Positions 52,581 to 61,758 of a stretch of DNA of 64,000 bases are shown here, one piece after another; position 1 is the stretch's first letter, and each line of letters opens with the position of its first letter. A model generated the notes under the pieces. It saw nothing but the letters and a program-made list of their open reading frames with translations, was not told the origin of the DNA and made no database searches. The position numbers and the translations under genes were made by a program. Origin of the DNA: Streptomyces antarcticus (GTDB lineage Bacteria > Actinomycetota > Actinomycetes > Streptomycetales > Streptomycetaceae); contig NZ_JAPNLM010000003.1 of NCBI RefSeq assembly GCF_026627255.1, positions 62,001-126,000 on the forward strand, given 5' to 3'.

Positions 52581-53465
52581 TTACGCGTCGTCAGCGAGTG
52601 AGCCGATGAGACCCGACGAGTCCCGGGGCGGGAGGGCGTGCGCCTGGATGGTGCGGAACGCGGCGCTGTACGCCTCGAGGTCTTCCTTCCGCTCGAGATA
52701 GAGGCTACTCGTCAAATGGTCGAGTACCACCACATCCAGATCGGCGATGTTCGGAAATGAGAAGATGACGAACGGTCCGGTGAGGCCGAGATGTCCCCCC
52801 ACGCTGAACGGCAGTACCTGAAGGCTCACTTGGGGTAGCCGCGCCACCTCCACCAGGTGCCGCAACTGCTCCGCCATCACCCCCGCGCCGCCGATCTGGC
52901 GGCGCAGCACGGCCTCGTCGAGCACCGCGCTCAGCTCCAGCGGCGGATCGGACCGCAGCACCGCCTGCCGTGCCAGCCGTACCTCGACCAGGGCGTCCAC
53001 CTTCGGCTCGGGCAGCCCGCCCAGCGCGGCCCGGGTCACCGCACGCGCGTACCGCGGCGTCTGCAGCAGCCCCGGGACCACCGACAGTTCGACGGTGCGC
53101 GCCGACCGGGCCCCGGCCTCCAGGCTGATGAAGTCCCGGTACTCCTGCGGCAGCAGCCCCCGGTAGTCGTGCCACCAGTGCCGTCCCCGCCCGGTGCCGT
53201 CTCCCGTCGCCGGGCCGGATGCCGAGGCGGACAGTGCCTCCAGCAGTGCGCGCTGCTGGGGGCTCACGATCTCCCCGTACACGTCGAGCAGCACGCGGAT
53301 GTCCTCCGCTTTCACGCCGCTGCGCCCCGTCTCGATGCGGCTGATTTTCGACTGGTGCCATCCCGCGATCCGGGCCGCCTCACCACTGGTGAGTCCGGAC
53401 CGATCGCGCAGGGCGCGCAGTTCCTCGCCGAGCTTGCGCCGACGCACCGTGGGACCGTGCTGCAC
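52581..53465 (-). CDS. HTH regulator with DUF5753 (WhiJ-like)
   Basis: The 294-residue protein has an N-terminal XRE helix-turn-helix (about 8-62: LGEELRALRDRSGLTSGEAA, GWHQSKISRIETGR) and a C-terminal DUF5753 domain (about 110-285: FISLEAGARSARTVELSVVPGLLQTPRYARAV in two parts, VLDEAVLRRQIG). The GTG at 53465 follows GGAG; ORFs upstream lack similarity. Such regulators control development or secondary metabolism together with a DUF397 partner. Confidence 0.92.
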   Translation of the reverse strand: MQHGPTVRRRKLGEELRALRDRSGLTSGEAARIAGWHQSKISRIETGRSGVKAEDIRVLLDVYGEIVSPQQRALLEALSASASGPATGDGTGRGRHWWHDYRGLLPQEYRDFISLEAGARSARTVELSVVPGLLQTPRYARAVTRAALGGLPEPKVDALVEVRLARQAVLRSDPPLELSAVLDEAVLRRQIGGAGVMAEQLRHLVEVARLPQVSLQVLPFSVGGHLGLTGPFVIFSFPNIADLDVVVLDHLTSSLYLERKEDLEAYSAAFRTIQAHALPPRDSSGLIGSLADDA

Positions 53466-53662
53466 ACCCGTCTCCTTCCACCGGCACAGCTCGCACCAGT
53501 CTGCCGTCCGAATACGCTCTTCCGTAGCAGAGTTCACCGCAATGAGCGACAGATATATGCACAACTTGAGGGAACGGCAGCAACCTCGTCAGGATGGGTG
53601 GCACTCTGGCGTCCAGCACAGATCCGGGGCGGTTCCGCCCCGGTGGGAAAGGGACCGTCGCC

Positions 53663-54112
53663 ATGGCAGACCACCAGGAAGCATCCGTCACTCTGCCGAG
53701 CGATCCCGCCTCGGTCGCCGCCGCCCGACGCTATGTGGCGGAGGTGCTGGGCGAATGGGGACTGCCCGGCGACGCCGACACCGCGGACAGCGTCCGGTTG
53801 ATCGTCTCGGAGCTCGCCACCAACGCCGTACAGCACACTTTCGGCCAGTCGCCCACCTTCACCGTCGACATCCTGCTCGAGCGCGCCGAGTGGCTCCGCG
53901 TCGGAGTGACCGACAGCCACCCGCGCTGGCCCAAGCGGCTGCCCGCCGCCGTCCAGCAGGACAACGGCCGGGGCATGGTCATCATCCGCTGGCTGACGGC
54001 CGAGGCGGGCGGCCGGCTGTCGGTCAGCCCCACCGAGGACGGCGGCAAGACGGTGTGGATCGCGCTGCCCTGGCCGGCCGGAGTGCCCGTGACGAGCGCC
54101 ACCGGCCGCTGA
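53663..54112 (+). CDS. Anti-sigma-factor-like ATP-binding protein (HATPase)
   Basis: The 149-residue protein is a GHKL ATPase of RsbW type: AARRYVAEVLGEWGL, N-box RLIVSELATNAVQHT and G-box DNGRGMVIIRWL. It probably binds a sigma factor, anti-anti-sigma protein or the divergent HTH regulator. AAAGGGA precedes the ATG at 53663; an in-frame start at 53594 would add 23 residues without similarity. The divergent spacer to the HTH gene is about 200 bases. Confidence 0.88.
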   Translation: MADHQEASVTLPSDPASVAAARRYVAEVLGEWGLPGDADTADSVRLIVSELATNAVQHTFGQSPTFTVDILLERAEWLRVGVTDSHPRWPKRLPAAVQQDNGRGMVIIRWLTAEAGGRLSVSPTEDGGKTVWIALPWPAGVPVTSATGR

Positions 54113-54166
54113 CCGGACGCCGGGCCCGCGGGCCCGCCGCCCGCCGCCCACCGGTCCGGCGGCTGT

Positions 54167-54559
54167 TCAGGACAGGCCGCGCTCCGCGGCGCCCCGCTCG
54201 ATGCACAGCTCGTTGCCCTCCGGGTCGGCGAGGACGACCCAGCCCATGACGCCGTCCGCCGCGCGCCGGTCGTCAATGAGCTTCGCTCCGAGCGCGACGA
54301 GCCGCTCGACGGTCTCGTCGCGGGTTCCGGAAGCCGGCTGGATGTCCAGGTGCACCCGGTTCTTGACGGACTTGGAGTCGGGCACCCGGATGAACAACAG
54401 GCCGGGCACGCCCGGCTGTCCGGGCTCCAGCAGGATCTCGTCGTCTCCCTCCACGTCGTCCGGATGGATGGGGAAGCCGGTCACCGCGGACCAGAACTCG
54501 GCGGTCCCGTAGGGATCGATCGCGTCGAAGGTGATGTGCCGGACGGGGTTGATGAACAT
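54167..54559 (-). CDS. VOC-family (glyoxalase-like) protein
   Basis: The 130-residue protein has two VOC half-folds: ITFDAIDPYGTAEFWSAVTGF, FIRVPDSKSVKNRVHLDI and VLADPEGNELCIE with metal-ligand-like His and Glu. GGAGACGC precedes the ATG at 54559. The substrate is unknown; drug binding or dioxygenase roles occur in the family. Confidence 0.85.
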   Translation of the reverse strand: MFINPVRHITFDAIDPYGTAEFWSAVTGFPIHPDDVEGDDEILLEPGQPGVPGLLFIRVPDSKSVKNRVHLDIQPASGTRDETVERLVALGAKLIDDRRAADGVMGWVVLADPEGNELCIERGAAERGLS

Positions 54560-54871
54560 GCGTCTCCTCGGACGGGGCGCGTACGGCTTCGTATACGGAA
54601 CCGGATTCCGGGGACCCGGAAAGCGAACCGGGTGCCTCCCCGAAACGTGGGTTAACTCAACGGAAAAACGCGGCGCATAGCGTGGCGCCACGTTCGGCCG
54701 CCAATGATCACCCATCATCCGGTAAAGCGACGGTGGTCGGGACGGAAAGCCTTTCCCCGCGTCGGGCAAGACATGCTTGGCCCGGATATGACCTGGTCAA
54801 CTAAGTGTTGACGGCCAGTAGGGTTCGGCCCGGCGCGATGTCGATCTTGTCCCGGAAGCTTGGTGATAGCT
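54560..54871. promoter_or_regulatory. Intergenic control region before the urease operon
   Basis: In these 312 bases two overlapping dyads stand out: TGACC-T-GGTCA (54789-54799) and GTCAAC-TAAGT-GTTGAC (54796-54812), about 60 bases before ureA. TAGGGT at 54819-54824 may be a -10 box. CGTGGCGCCACG (54681-54692) is a palindrome nearer the VOC gene. No gene is supported. Confidence 0.5.
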
Positions 54872-55174
54872 GTGCAACTGACACCGCACGAGCAGGAGCG
54901 ACTGCTCATCCATGTGGCCGCCGACGTGGCGGCGAAGCGGAGGGCGCGCGGTGTGCTCCTCAACCATCCCGAGTCGATCGCCCTGATCACCTCGCATCTC
55001 CTCGAAGGGGCCCGCGACGGCCGGACGGTGGCCGAGCTCATGGCCTCCGGCCGCACCGTCCTGCACCGCGGGGAGGTCATGGAGGGAATCCCCGAGATGA
55101 TCCACGACGTCCAGGTCGAGGCGACCTTCCCGGACGGCACCAAGCTCGTCACCGTCCACGATCCGATCGTCTGA
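54872..55174 (+). CDS. ureA: Urease gamma subunit
   Basis: The 100-residue protein is full length for Ure[40 protein letters not shown], and [22 protein letters not shown] in two parts. With UreB and UreC it forms the urease apoenzyme, which hydrolyses urea to ammonia and CO2. The GTG at 54872 gives the family's MQLTPHE start and has GGTGAT upstream. Confidence 0.96.
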   Translation: MQLTPHEQERLLIHVAADVAAKRRARGVLLNHPESIALITSHLLEGARDGRTVAELMASGRTVLHRGEVMEGIPEMIHDVQVEATFPDGTKLVTVHDPIV

Positions 55175-55188
55175 GGAGAGTACCCGCC

Positions 55189-55500
55189 ATGATCCCCGGC
55201 GAAATCGCCTACGGGGACGGTCCGGTGCGCCTCAACGAGGGCCGCCCCGTCACCCGCCTCACCGTGCTCAACGCCGCCGACCGGCCCGTCCAGGTCGGCT
55301 CCCACTACCACTTCGCCGAGGCCAACCCCGGTCTCGACTTCGACCGGGCCGCCGCGCGCGGGCTGCGGCTGAACATCGCCGCCGGGACCGCCGTCCGCTT
55401 CGAACCCGGCATCCCGGTCGCCGTGGAACTCGTACCGCTGGGCGGACTGCGCACCGTACCGGGGCTTCGCGGGGAGACCGGAGGGCCGCTCGATGGCTGA
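55189..55500 (+). CDS. ureB: Urease beta subunit
   Basis: The 103-residue protein has the UreB pattern [38 protein letters not shown] and [21 protein letters not shown] precedes the ATG, and its stop overlaps the ureC start by eight bases. Confidence 0.96.
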   Translation: MIPGEIAYGDGPVRLNEGRPVTRLTVLNAADRPVQVGSHYHFAEANPGLDFDRAAARGLRLNIAAGTAVRFEPGIPVAVELVPLGGLRTVPGLRGETGGPLDG

Positions 55501-57214
55501 GATCTCCCGCCAGGTGTACGCCGACCTCTTCGGGCCGACCGTCGGCGACCGGATCAGGCTGGCTGACACGGACCTCTTCGTCGAGATCGAGCAGGACCTC
55601 AGCGGCGGCCCCGGGCGGGCCGGTGACGAGGCCGTCTTCGGTGGCGGCAAGGTGATCCGCGAGTCGATGGGGCAGGCCCGCACCACCCGGGCCGAGGGCG
55701 CCCCGGACACCGTGATCACCGGAGTCGTCGTCCTCGACCACTGGGGCATCGTCAAGGCCGACCTCGGCATCCGCGACGGCCGCATCTGCGGCATCGGCAA
55801 GGCCGGCAACCCCGACACCATGGACGGGGTCGAGCCCACGCTGGTGATCGGACCCGAGACGGAGATCATCGCGGGCAACGGGAAGATCGTCACGGCCGGC
55901 GCGGTCGACGCGCACGTCCACTTCATCTCCCCGACGGTCATCGAGGAGGCCCTCACCTCCGGCATCACCACCCTCGTCGGCGGCGGCACCGGACCGGCCG
56001 AGGGCACCAAGGCCACCACCATCACCCCCGGACCCTGGCACCTGGCCAGGATGTTCGCCGCCCTGGAGGCCTACCCCGTCAACATCGGCCTCCTCGGCAA
56101 GGGCAACACGATGTCCCGCGAGGCCATGCACTCCCAACTGCGCGGAGGAGCCCTCGGTTTCAAGATCCACGAGGACTGGGGGGCCACCCCCGCCGTGATC
56201 GACGCCTGCCTCGGGGTCTGCGACGAGACCGGCGCCCAGCTCGCCATCCACACCGACACCCTCAACGAGGCCGGCTTCGTCGCCGACACCCTCGCGGCCA
56301 TCGGCGGGCGGACCATCCACTCGTACCACACGGAGGGCGCGGGCGGCGGGCACGCCCCGGACATCATCACCGTGGTCTCCGAGCCGAACATACTGCCCAG
56401 TTCCACCAACCCGACCCGGCCGCACACCGTCAACACCGTCGAGGAACACCTCGACATGCTGATGGTCTGCCACCACCTCAACCCCGCGGTCCCCGAGGAC
56501 CTCGCCTTCGCCGAGTCCCGCATCCGGCCCTCGACGATCGCCGCCGAGGACGTCCTGCACGACCTCGGGGCCATCTCCATCATCTCCTCCGACTCCCAGG
56601 CCATGGGCCGGGTCGGCGAGGTCGTCCTGCGGACCTGGCAGACCGCCCACGTGATGAAGAGACGCCGCGGCTTCCTGCCCGGCGACGGCCCGGCCGACAA
56701 CCACCGCGCCCGCCGCTACGTCGCCAAGTACACGATCAACCCCGCCGTGGCCCAGGGGCTCGCCCGCGAGATCGGCTCGGTCGAGACCGGCAAGCTCGCC
56801 GACCTCGTGCTGTGGAACCCCGCCTTCTTCGGGGTCAAGCCCGAACTCGTCATCAAGGGCGGCCAGATCGCCTACGCGCAGATGGGCGACGCCAACGCCT
56901 CCATCCCCACCCCGCAGCCGGTCCTGCCCCGCCCCATGTTCGGCAGCCTGGGCCGCGCCCCCGCCCTGAACTCGCTCAACTTCACCGCGCAGGCCGCCCT
57001 CGACGACGGCCTCCCCGAACGGCTCGCCCTCGGCAAGCGGTTCACCGCCATCGAGAGCACCCGCAAGGTGAGCAAGACGGACATGCGCAACAACGACGCC
57101 ATGCCCAGGGTCGAAGTCGACGCGGACACCTTCACCGTCACCATCGACGGCGAGGCCGTGGAGCCGGCGCCCGCGGCCGAACTGCCCATGGCACAGAGAT
57201 ACTTCCTGTTTTGA
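55493..57214 (+). CDS. ureC: Urease alpha (catalytic) subunit
   Basis: The 573-residue amidohydrolase carries the full nickel site: H141 and H143 in VDAHVHFI, carbamylated K224 in GFKIHEDWG, His in AIHTDTLNE and [13 protein letters not shown], and Asp in [12 protein letters not shown]. The mobile flap His/Cys is in MVCHHLN. It works in the cytoplasm as (UreABC)3. It overlaps ureB and is followed by accessory genes. Confidence 0.97.
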   Translation: MAEISRQVYADLFGPTVGDRIRLADTDLFVEIEQDLSGGPGRAGDEAVFGGGKVIRESMGQARTTRAEGAPDTVITGVVVLDHWGIVKADLGIRDGRICGIGKAGNPDTMDGVEPTLVIGPETEIIAGNGKIVTAGAVDAHVHFISPTVIEEALTSGITTLVGGGTGPAEGTKATTITPGPWHLARMFAALEAYPVNIGLLGKGNTMSREAMHSQLRGGALGFKIHEDWGATPAVIDACLGVCDETGAQLAIHTDTLNEAGFVADTLAAIGGRTIHSYHTEGAGGGHAPDIITVVSEPNILPSSTNPTRPHTVNTVEEHLDMLMVCHHLNPAVPEDLAFAESRIRPSTIAAEDVLHDLGAISIISSDSQAMGRVGEVVLRTWQTAHVMKRRRGFLPGDGPADNHRARRYVAKYTINPAVAQGLAREIGSVETGKLADLVLWNPAFFGVKPELVIKGGQIAYAQMGDANASIPTPQPVLPRPMFGSLGRAPALNSLNFTAQAALDDGLPERLALGKRFTAIESTRKVSKTDMRNNDAMPRVEVDADTFTVTIDGEAVEPAPAAELPMAQRYFLF

Positions 57215-57230
57215 GAAGGGGCCAGCTCCG

Positions 57231-57905
57231 ATGAGCCTCGCCGCGCTGCTCGTCCTCGCCGACGGACGCTTCCCCGCCGGGGGCCACGCCCACTCCGGCG
57301 GGGCCGAGGCCGCCTGCAAGGCGGGCCGCATCCACGACGCCGCCACCCTGGAGGACTTCTGCCGGGGCCGGCTGCACACCGCGGGACTCACCGCCGCCGG
57401 ACTCGCCGCGGCCGCCGCCCTCGGGCTCGATCCGGCCGGACTCGACGCGGCCGCCGACGCCCGCACGCCCTCGCCCGCCCTGCGCACCGCGGGCAGGCGC
57501 CTGGGCCGGCAGCTGCTGCGGGCCGCCCGGGCGACCTGGCCGTCGCCGGAACTCGATGCGCTGGCCGCCGCCTTCCCGCGCGGAGCCCACCAGCCCGTCG
57601 TCCTCGGGCTCACCGCCCGGTCGGCCGGACTCGGGCCGGACGGCGCCGCGCAGGTTGCGGCGTACGAGAGCGTCGGCGGGCCCGCGACCGCGACCGTGCG
57701 GCTCCTGGGCCTGGACCCCTTCGAGGCGAGCGGGGTGCTGGCCCGCCTGGCCCCCGACCTCGACGCCGTCGCGGCCCGGGCGGTGGCGGCGGCCCTGCGG
57801 GCGCGCACGGACGGCACGGACGCCCTGCCCGCGGCCTCCTCGCCCCTGCTGGAGATCGCGGCCGAGGTCCATGCCGACTGGCCGGTACGTCTCTTCGCCT
57901 CCTGA
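57231..57905 (+). CDS. ureF: Urease accessory protein UreF
   Basis: The 224-residue all-helical protein has [19 protein letters not shown] at the N-terminus and the UreF-type [23 protein letters not shown]. It acts with UreD and UreG in nickel loading as a GTPase regulator. It lies 16 bases after ureC. Confidence 0.93.
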   Translation: MSLAALLVLADGRFPAGGHAHSGGAEAACKAGRIHDAATLEDFCRGRLHTAGLTAAGLAAAAALGLDPAGLDAAADARTPSPALRTAGRRLGRQLLRAARATWPSPELDALAAAFPRGAHQPVVLGLTARSAGLGPDGAAQVAAYESVGGPATATVRLLGLDPFEASGVLARLAPDLDAVAARAVAAALRARTDGTDALPAASSPLLEIAAEVHADWPVRLFAS

Positions 57906-57985
57906 ACACGCCCTTCGCGCACCGAACGCCCCTTCGCGCCCTGAACGCCCGCCCCCGTACCGCCGACATCCCCAAGGAGACCCCC

Positions 57986-58672
57986 GTGCACCTCGACCAC
58001 GGCGTGACCTACCCCCACCGCCACACCCACGGCGCCGCCCCCGTACGCGCCGACGGCACCCGCCGGGCCCTGCGCATCGGACTCGGCGGCCCCGTCGGAT
58101 CCGGCAAGACCGCCACCGTCGCCGCCCTGTGCCGGGCCCTGCGCACCGAACTGTCCATGGCGGTGGTCACCAATGACATCTACACCCGGGAGGACGCCGA
58201 GTTCCTGCTCCGCGAGGCCGTCCTGCCGCCCGAGCGGATCACCGCCGTCGAGACCGGTGCCTGCCCGCACACCGCCATCCGCGACGACATCTCCGCCAAC
58301 CTGGAGGCCGTCGAGGAACTGGAGGAGAGCGTCGGCCCGCTCGACCTGATCCTCATCGAATCCGGCGGCGACAACCTCACCGCCACCTTCTCCAGGGGAC
58401 TCGTCGACGCCCAGGTCTTCGTCATCGACGTGGCCGGCGGCGACGACATCCCGCGCAAGGGCGGCCCCGGCGTCACCACCGCGGACCTGCTCGTCGTCAA
58501 CAAGACCGACCTCGCCCCGTACGTCGGCTCCGACCTGGACCGGATGGCCCGCGACGCCGCCGAGCAGCGCGGCGAACTGCCCGTCGCCTTCCAGTCGCTG
58601 CGCGGCGCCGACGGAGTGGCGCCCGTGGCGGAATGGGTGCGCGAGCGGATCGCCGCCTGGATCGTACGGTGA
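57986..58672 (+). CDS. ureG: Urease accessory GTPase UreG with a His-rich N-terminus
   Basis: The 228-residue GTPase has P-loop [14 protein letters not shown] (about 33-46), nickel motif [12 protein letters not shown] (CPH), [14 protein letters not shown] and [12 protein letters not shown]. The N-terminus [15 protein letters not shown] holds five His and probably stores nickel, as no ureE is present. The GTG start follows AAGGAG. The 80-base gap after ureF contains three near-repeats of GAACGCCCCTTCGCGC. Confidence 0.95.
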   Translation: MHLDHGVTYPHRHTHGAAPVRADGTRRALRIGLGGPVGSGKTATVAALCRALRTELSMAVVTNDIYTREDAEFLLREAVLPPERITAVETGACPHTAIRDDISANLEAVEELEESVGPLDLILIESGGDNLTATFSRGLVDAQVFVIDVAGGDDIPRKGGPGVTTADLLVVNKTDLAPYVGSDLDRMARDAAEQRGELPVAFQSLRGADGVAPVAEWVRERIAAWIVR

Positions 58673-59454
58673 CCGGGGCGGCCCCCGCCCCGGCCCCGGC
58701 GGCGGGCCTGCGGGCCACCGCCCGGATCCGCGCCGCCGCCGACGGGCGGGGCGGCACCGCCCTTCCGCTGCTGGCGGGGGAGGGGCCGCTCGCCCTGCGC
58801 CGCACCCGCGCGACGCGCCCCGAGGCCGGGGTCGTGCTGGTCGGCGCGATGAGCGCCCCGCTGGGCGGCGACCACCTCACGGTCGAGGCCGTCGCCGGAC
58901 CCGGGGCCCACCTCGCCCTCGGGTCGGCGGCGGCCACCCTCGCACTGCCCGGCCGCGGCGGCGAGCCCGCGCGGTACGACGTAAGCCTCACCCTGGAGGA
59001 GGGGGCGTCGGTGCGGTGGCTGCCGGAGCCGCTGGTGTCCGTGCGCGGCAGCGACCTGCGCGTGCGCACCCGCGTCCGGCTGGCCCCCACGGCCCGGCTG
59101 CTGCTGCGCGAGGAACAGGTGCTGGGCCGCAGCGGAGAGGCCCCCGGGCTGTTGCGCAGCCGGCTCGGCGTCACCCGGGACGGCCGCCCGCTGCTCGACC
59201 AGGAGCTGGCCTGCGGACCGGGCGCGCCCGGCGGCTGGGACGGCCCGGCGGGCCTCGCGGGCCACCGGGCGCTCGGCCAGCTTCTCGTGGTGGACCCGGC
59301 GTTCGCAGGGGCCCCGCCGGCGGCCGCCGTGCTGGGGGAGTTCGCCGCGGTCACCCCGCTGGCCGGACCGGCGGTCCTCGTGACGGCCCTCGCCCCGGAC
59401 GCCCTGCGGCTGCGCGAGCTGCTCGACTCGGCCCGCGCCACGTACGGCTGGTGA
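58669..59454 (+). CDS. ureD: Urease accessory protein UreD
   Basis: The 261-residue protein shows the UreD/UreH beta-helix pattern: [42 protein letters not shown] and [14 protein letters not shown]. It binds apourease and passes nickel from UreG via UreF. The GTG at 58669 overlaps the ureG stop as GTGA. It is the last urease gene, giving the order ABCFGD. Confidence 0.92.
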   Translation: MTGAAPAPAPAAGLRATARIRAAADGRGGTALPLLAGEGPLALRRTRATRPEAGVVLVGAMSAPLGGDHLTVEAVAGPGAHLALGSAAATLALPGRGGEPARYDVSLTLEEGASVRWLPEPLVSVRGSDLRVRTRVRLAPTARLLLREEQVLGRSGEAPGLLRSRLGVTRDGRPLLDQELACGPGAPGGWDGPAGLAGHRALGQLLVVDPAFAGAPPAAAVLGEFAAVTPLAGPAVLVTALAPDALRLRELLDSARATYGW

Positions 59455-59460
59455 GGCGCG

Positions 59461-59497
59461 GGCGAGCCGGACTCCGCCCAGCGGTACCCGGCTCGCC
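59461..59497 (+). terminator. Hairpin after the urease operon
   Basis: GGCGAGCCGG (59461-59470) pairs with CCGGCTCGCC (59488-59497), 10 bp with a 17-base loop, six bases after the ureD stop. Confidence 0.6.
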
Positions 59498-59535
59498 GGT
59501 TGTCGGGTACCCGGTCCGGCCGTACGGGAGGAGGC

Positions 59536-60246
59536 TCAGCGCGACCGGCGCCGTGCCTTCTTCCGTTCCTCTTCCGCCTCGGCCTTGACGTCGCCCGCGT
59601 ACCGGTCGACGTACTCCTGGCCGGACAGCTCGAGGATCGCGTACATGATCTCGTCGGTGACGGCGCGCAGAACGGCCCGCTCGGCCTCCAGGCCGGCGTA
59701 CCGGGAGAAGTCCATCGGCGCGCCGAAGCGGATCGTGACCCGCCTGATCTTCGGGAGTTTCTGGCCGGGGGGCTGGATCTCGAAGGTGCCGACCATCGCG
59801 CACGGTACGACGGGCACCCCCGCGCCCAGCGCCATCGCGGCCACGCCCACCTTGCCCTTGTACAGCCGCCCGTCGTGCGAGCGGGTGCCCTCCGGGTAGA
59901 TGCCGAGCAGCTCGTCCTCGGCCAGCACGCCCAGCCCCTCGCGCAGCGCGGCCTGCCCGGCGTTCTTGCCGGAGCGGTCCACGGGGATCTGCCCGGCGCT
60001 GCGGAAGAAGGCAGCGGTGAGGCGGCCCTTGACCCCGGGGCCGGTGAAGTACTCGGCCTTCGCGAGGAAGGTGATGCGCCGCTTGAGGATCGCCGGCATC
60101 AGGAAGTGGTCGGAGAACGACAGGTGGTTGCCCGCGATGATCGCGGCCCCCTCCTCCGGGATGTTCTCCAGGCCCTCGATCCTCGGCCTGAACAGCAGCC
60201 GCAGCAGCGGACCGAGCAGCACGTGCTTGAGCAAGTGGTAGAACAC
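59536..60246 (-). CDS. PlsC-type lysophospholipid acyltransferase
   Basis: The 236-residue protein has the acyltransferase boxes NHLSFSDHF (NHxxxxD), GQIPVDRSG, YPEGTRSHDG (EGTR) and VPVVPCAMVG. An N-terminal amphipathic or membrane segment (FYHLLKHVLLGPLLRLLF) attaches it to the membrane. It would make phosphatidic acid from lysophosphatidic acid or a related lipid. The GTG at 60246 has AGGAG at a good distance; an in-frame start at 60291 is less likely. Confidence 0.9.
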   Translation of the reverse strand: MFYHLLKHVLLGPLLRLLFRPRIEGLENIPEEGAAIIAGNHLSFSDHFLMPAILKRRITFLAKAEYFTGPGVKGRLTAAFFRSAGQIPVDRSGKNAGQAALREGLGVLAEDELLGIYPEGTRSHDGRLYKGKVGVAAMALGAGVPVVPCAMVGTFEIQPPGQKLPKIRRVTIRFGAPMDFSRYAGLEAERAVLRAVTDEIMYAILELSGQEYVDRYAGDVKAEAEEERKKARRRSR

Positions 60247-60521
60247 CAGGCCGCTCCTGTCGCCGGCCGCGGCCGGGCATGCGGGAATCACGGAAAAGAT
60301 CCAGTCTAGGGGCCGTCCGACACCGCGTCACGAGGCGGGCACGGACCGTCGGCGGACCGGTCTTTCCGGAGCACGCCCCAGACCCGCCACCGACCCGCCG
60401 CAGGGAGCGGCCGAGGGCGGCGGGGCGGGGGGTGGCAGGGTGGCAGGAAGGCCCCACGGGGAACGGTGCGCGCCGGGTCCACCGCGGGGGAGCGTCACGG
60501 GCGGCGCGGGCCGCCCGGGGG
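60247..60521. other. Intergenic region with nothing recognised
   Basis: These 275 bases between the acyltransferase start and the small membrane gene carry no supported gene. Short G/C repeats are present. The acyltransferase promoter should be near 60270-60320. Confidence 0.5.
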
Positions 60522-60680
60522 TCAGGCGCCGCGGGAAGCGGCCATCCCTGCGGTCAGCAGCCCCAGCACCACCCAGCCGAACCACAGCCAGCCGTTGCTG
60601 CCGAGGGCCACGGAATACGCGGCTACGGCCACCAGAGCGGCGAAGGTCGTGACGGCCATCGCCTTAACGGATCCGGTCAT
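60522..60680 (-). CDS. Small membrane protein of 52 residues
   Basis: This short gene encodes two hydrophobic helices (about 8-26 and 31-48: TTFAALVAVAAYSVAL, WLWFGWVVLGLLTAGMAA) with little else. It lies 32 bases after the cytochrome-oxidase-assembly-like gene on the same strand and may be a small partner of it. Codon bias is good but no family was recognised. Confidence 0.6.
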   Translation of the reverse strand: MTGSVKAMAVTTFAALVAVAAYSVALGSNGWLWFGWVVLGLLTAGMAASRGA

Positions 60681-60712
60681 GCCCCATGGTGGCGCGCGAA
60701 GGCCGTCCCGCG

Positions 60713-61669
60713 CTACTGGCCACGCGCTTGCAACGAGGCGAGATACGCGTTGTACGCCGCGAGCTCCTGGTCGCCGTCGCGGTCGGCGGCCCGGTCGGAA
60801 CGCTTCGCGGCCCGCTGCTCGGAGTGGTACCACTGGTAGACGAGCGCGATCAGTACCAGCACCGAGGGGATCTCGCTGAAGGCCCACGCGATGCCGCCGC
60901 CCCACTGCTGGTCGAGGAGCGGGTCGATGCGGAGGGAGGCGGGCGGGTTCGCGTACGTCTTGATCATCGGCTCGCTCGCCATCATCAGGGCGATCCCGAA
61001 GAAGGCGTGGAAGGGCATGCCGGCGAAGAGCTCCAGCATCCGCATCACGTAGCCGGGCCGGTGCGGGCCCGGGTCGATGCCCATGATCGGCCAGAAGAAG
61101 ACGAGGCCGACGGCGAGGAAGTGCAGCATCATCGCGATGTGCCCGGTCCGGCTCTCCATGAGGAAGTCGAAGAGCGGGGTGAAGTACAGGCCGTAGAGGC
61201 TGGCGATGAACATGGGGATGGTGAACGCCGGATGGGTGATCACCCGCATGTAGCGGCTGTGCAGCAGCATGAGCAGCAGCTCGCGCGGCCCCTTGCTGCC
61301 GCGGGGGGCGGGCGGCAGCGCGCGCAGCGCGAGGGTCATCGGAGCCCCGAGCAGCAGCAGGATCGGGGTGATCATGCTGATCACCATGTGCTGGACCATG
61401 TGCACGCTGAACATGACCATGCCGTAGTCGTTCAGCTTGGTGCACATCACCAGGATTACGGTCAGCACGCCGAGGGTGAACGCGACGGTCCGGCCCAGCG
61501 GCCACGAGTCCCCGCGCCGGCGCAGGCGCAGCACGCCCCACGCGTACAGGGCGAGCCCCAGCAGCGAGCCGAACAGGAAGAACGCGTCGAACGAGAACTC
61601 CAGCCCGCGCCCGAGAGTGAACGGCGGCAGGTCCATGTTCATGTCCATGCCGTGCCCGTTGTGGTCCAT
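60713..61669 (-). CDS. CtaG-type (caa3) cytochrome c oxidase assembly protein
   Basis: The 318-residue protein has about seven membrane helices and His/Met-rich loops: a DHNGHGMDMNMD N-terminus, FSVHMVQHMVISMITPILLLLG, ITHPAFTIPMF and MEPSIPLFV-like segments such as LFAGMPFHAFFGIALMMAS. These suit copper delivery to cytochrome c oxidase, as in the caa3_CtaG family. GGGAG precedes the ATG. A cytoplasmic Arg/Asp-rich tail follows. Confidence 0.88.
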   Translation of the reverse strand: MDHNGHGMDMNMDLPPFTLGRGLEFSFDAFFLFGSLLGLALYAWGVLRLRRRGDSWPLGRTVAFTLGVLTVILVMCTKLNDYGMVMFSVHMVQHMVISMITPILLLLGAPMTLALRALPPAPRGSKGPRELLLMLLHSRYMRVITHPAFTIPMFIASLYGLYFTPLFDFLMESRTGHIAMMLHFLAVGLVFFWPIMGIDPGPHRPGYVMRMLELFAGMPFHAFFGIALMMASEPMIKTYANPPASLRIDPLLDQQWGGGIAWAFSEIPSVLVLIALVYQWYHSEQRAAKRSDRAADRDGDQELAAYNAYLASLQARGQ

Positions 61670-61708
61670 CTGTTCACTCCCTTGACTGTGGCGCCCCACC
61701 ACAGTAGT

Positions 61709-61742
61709 GCCGCCCCCGTACGCTCCTGCGCGCGGGGGCGGC
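61709..61742 (-). terminator. Hairpin terminator of pfkA
   Basis: GCCGCCCCCG (61709-61718) pairs with CGGGGGCGGC (61733-61742), a perfect 10-bp stem with a 14-base loop, 17 bases past the pfkA stop on the minus strand. Confidence 0.7.
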
Positions 61743-61758
61743 GGTAACGGGCATACGG

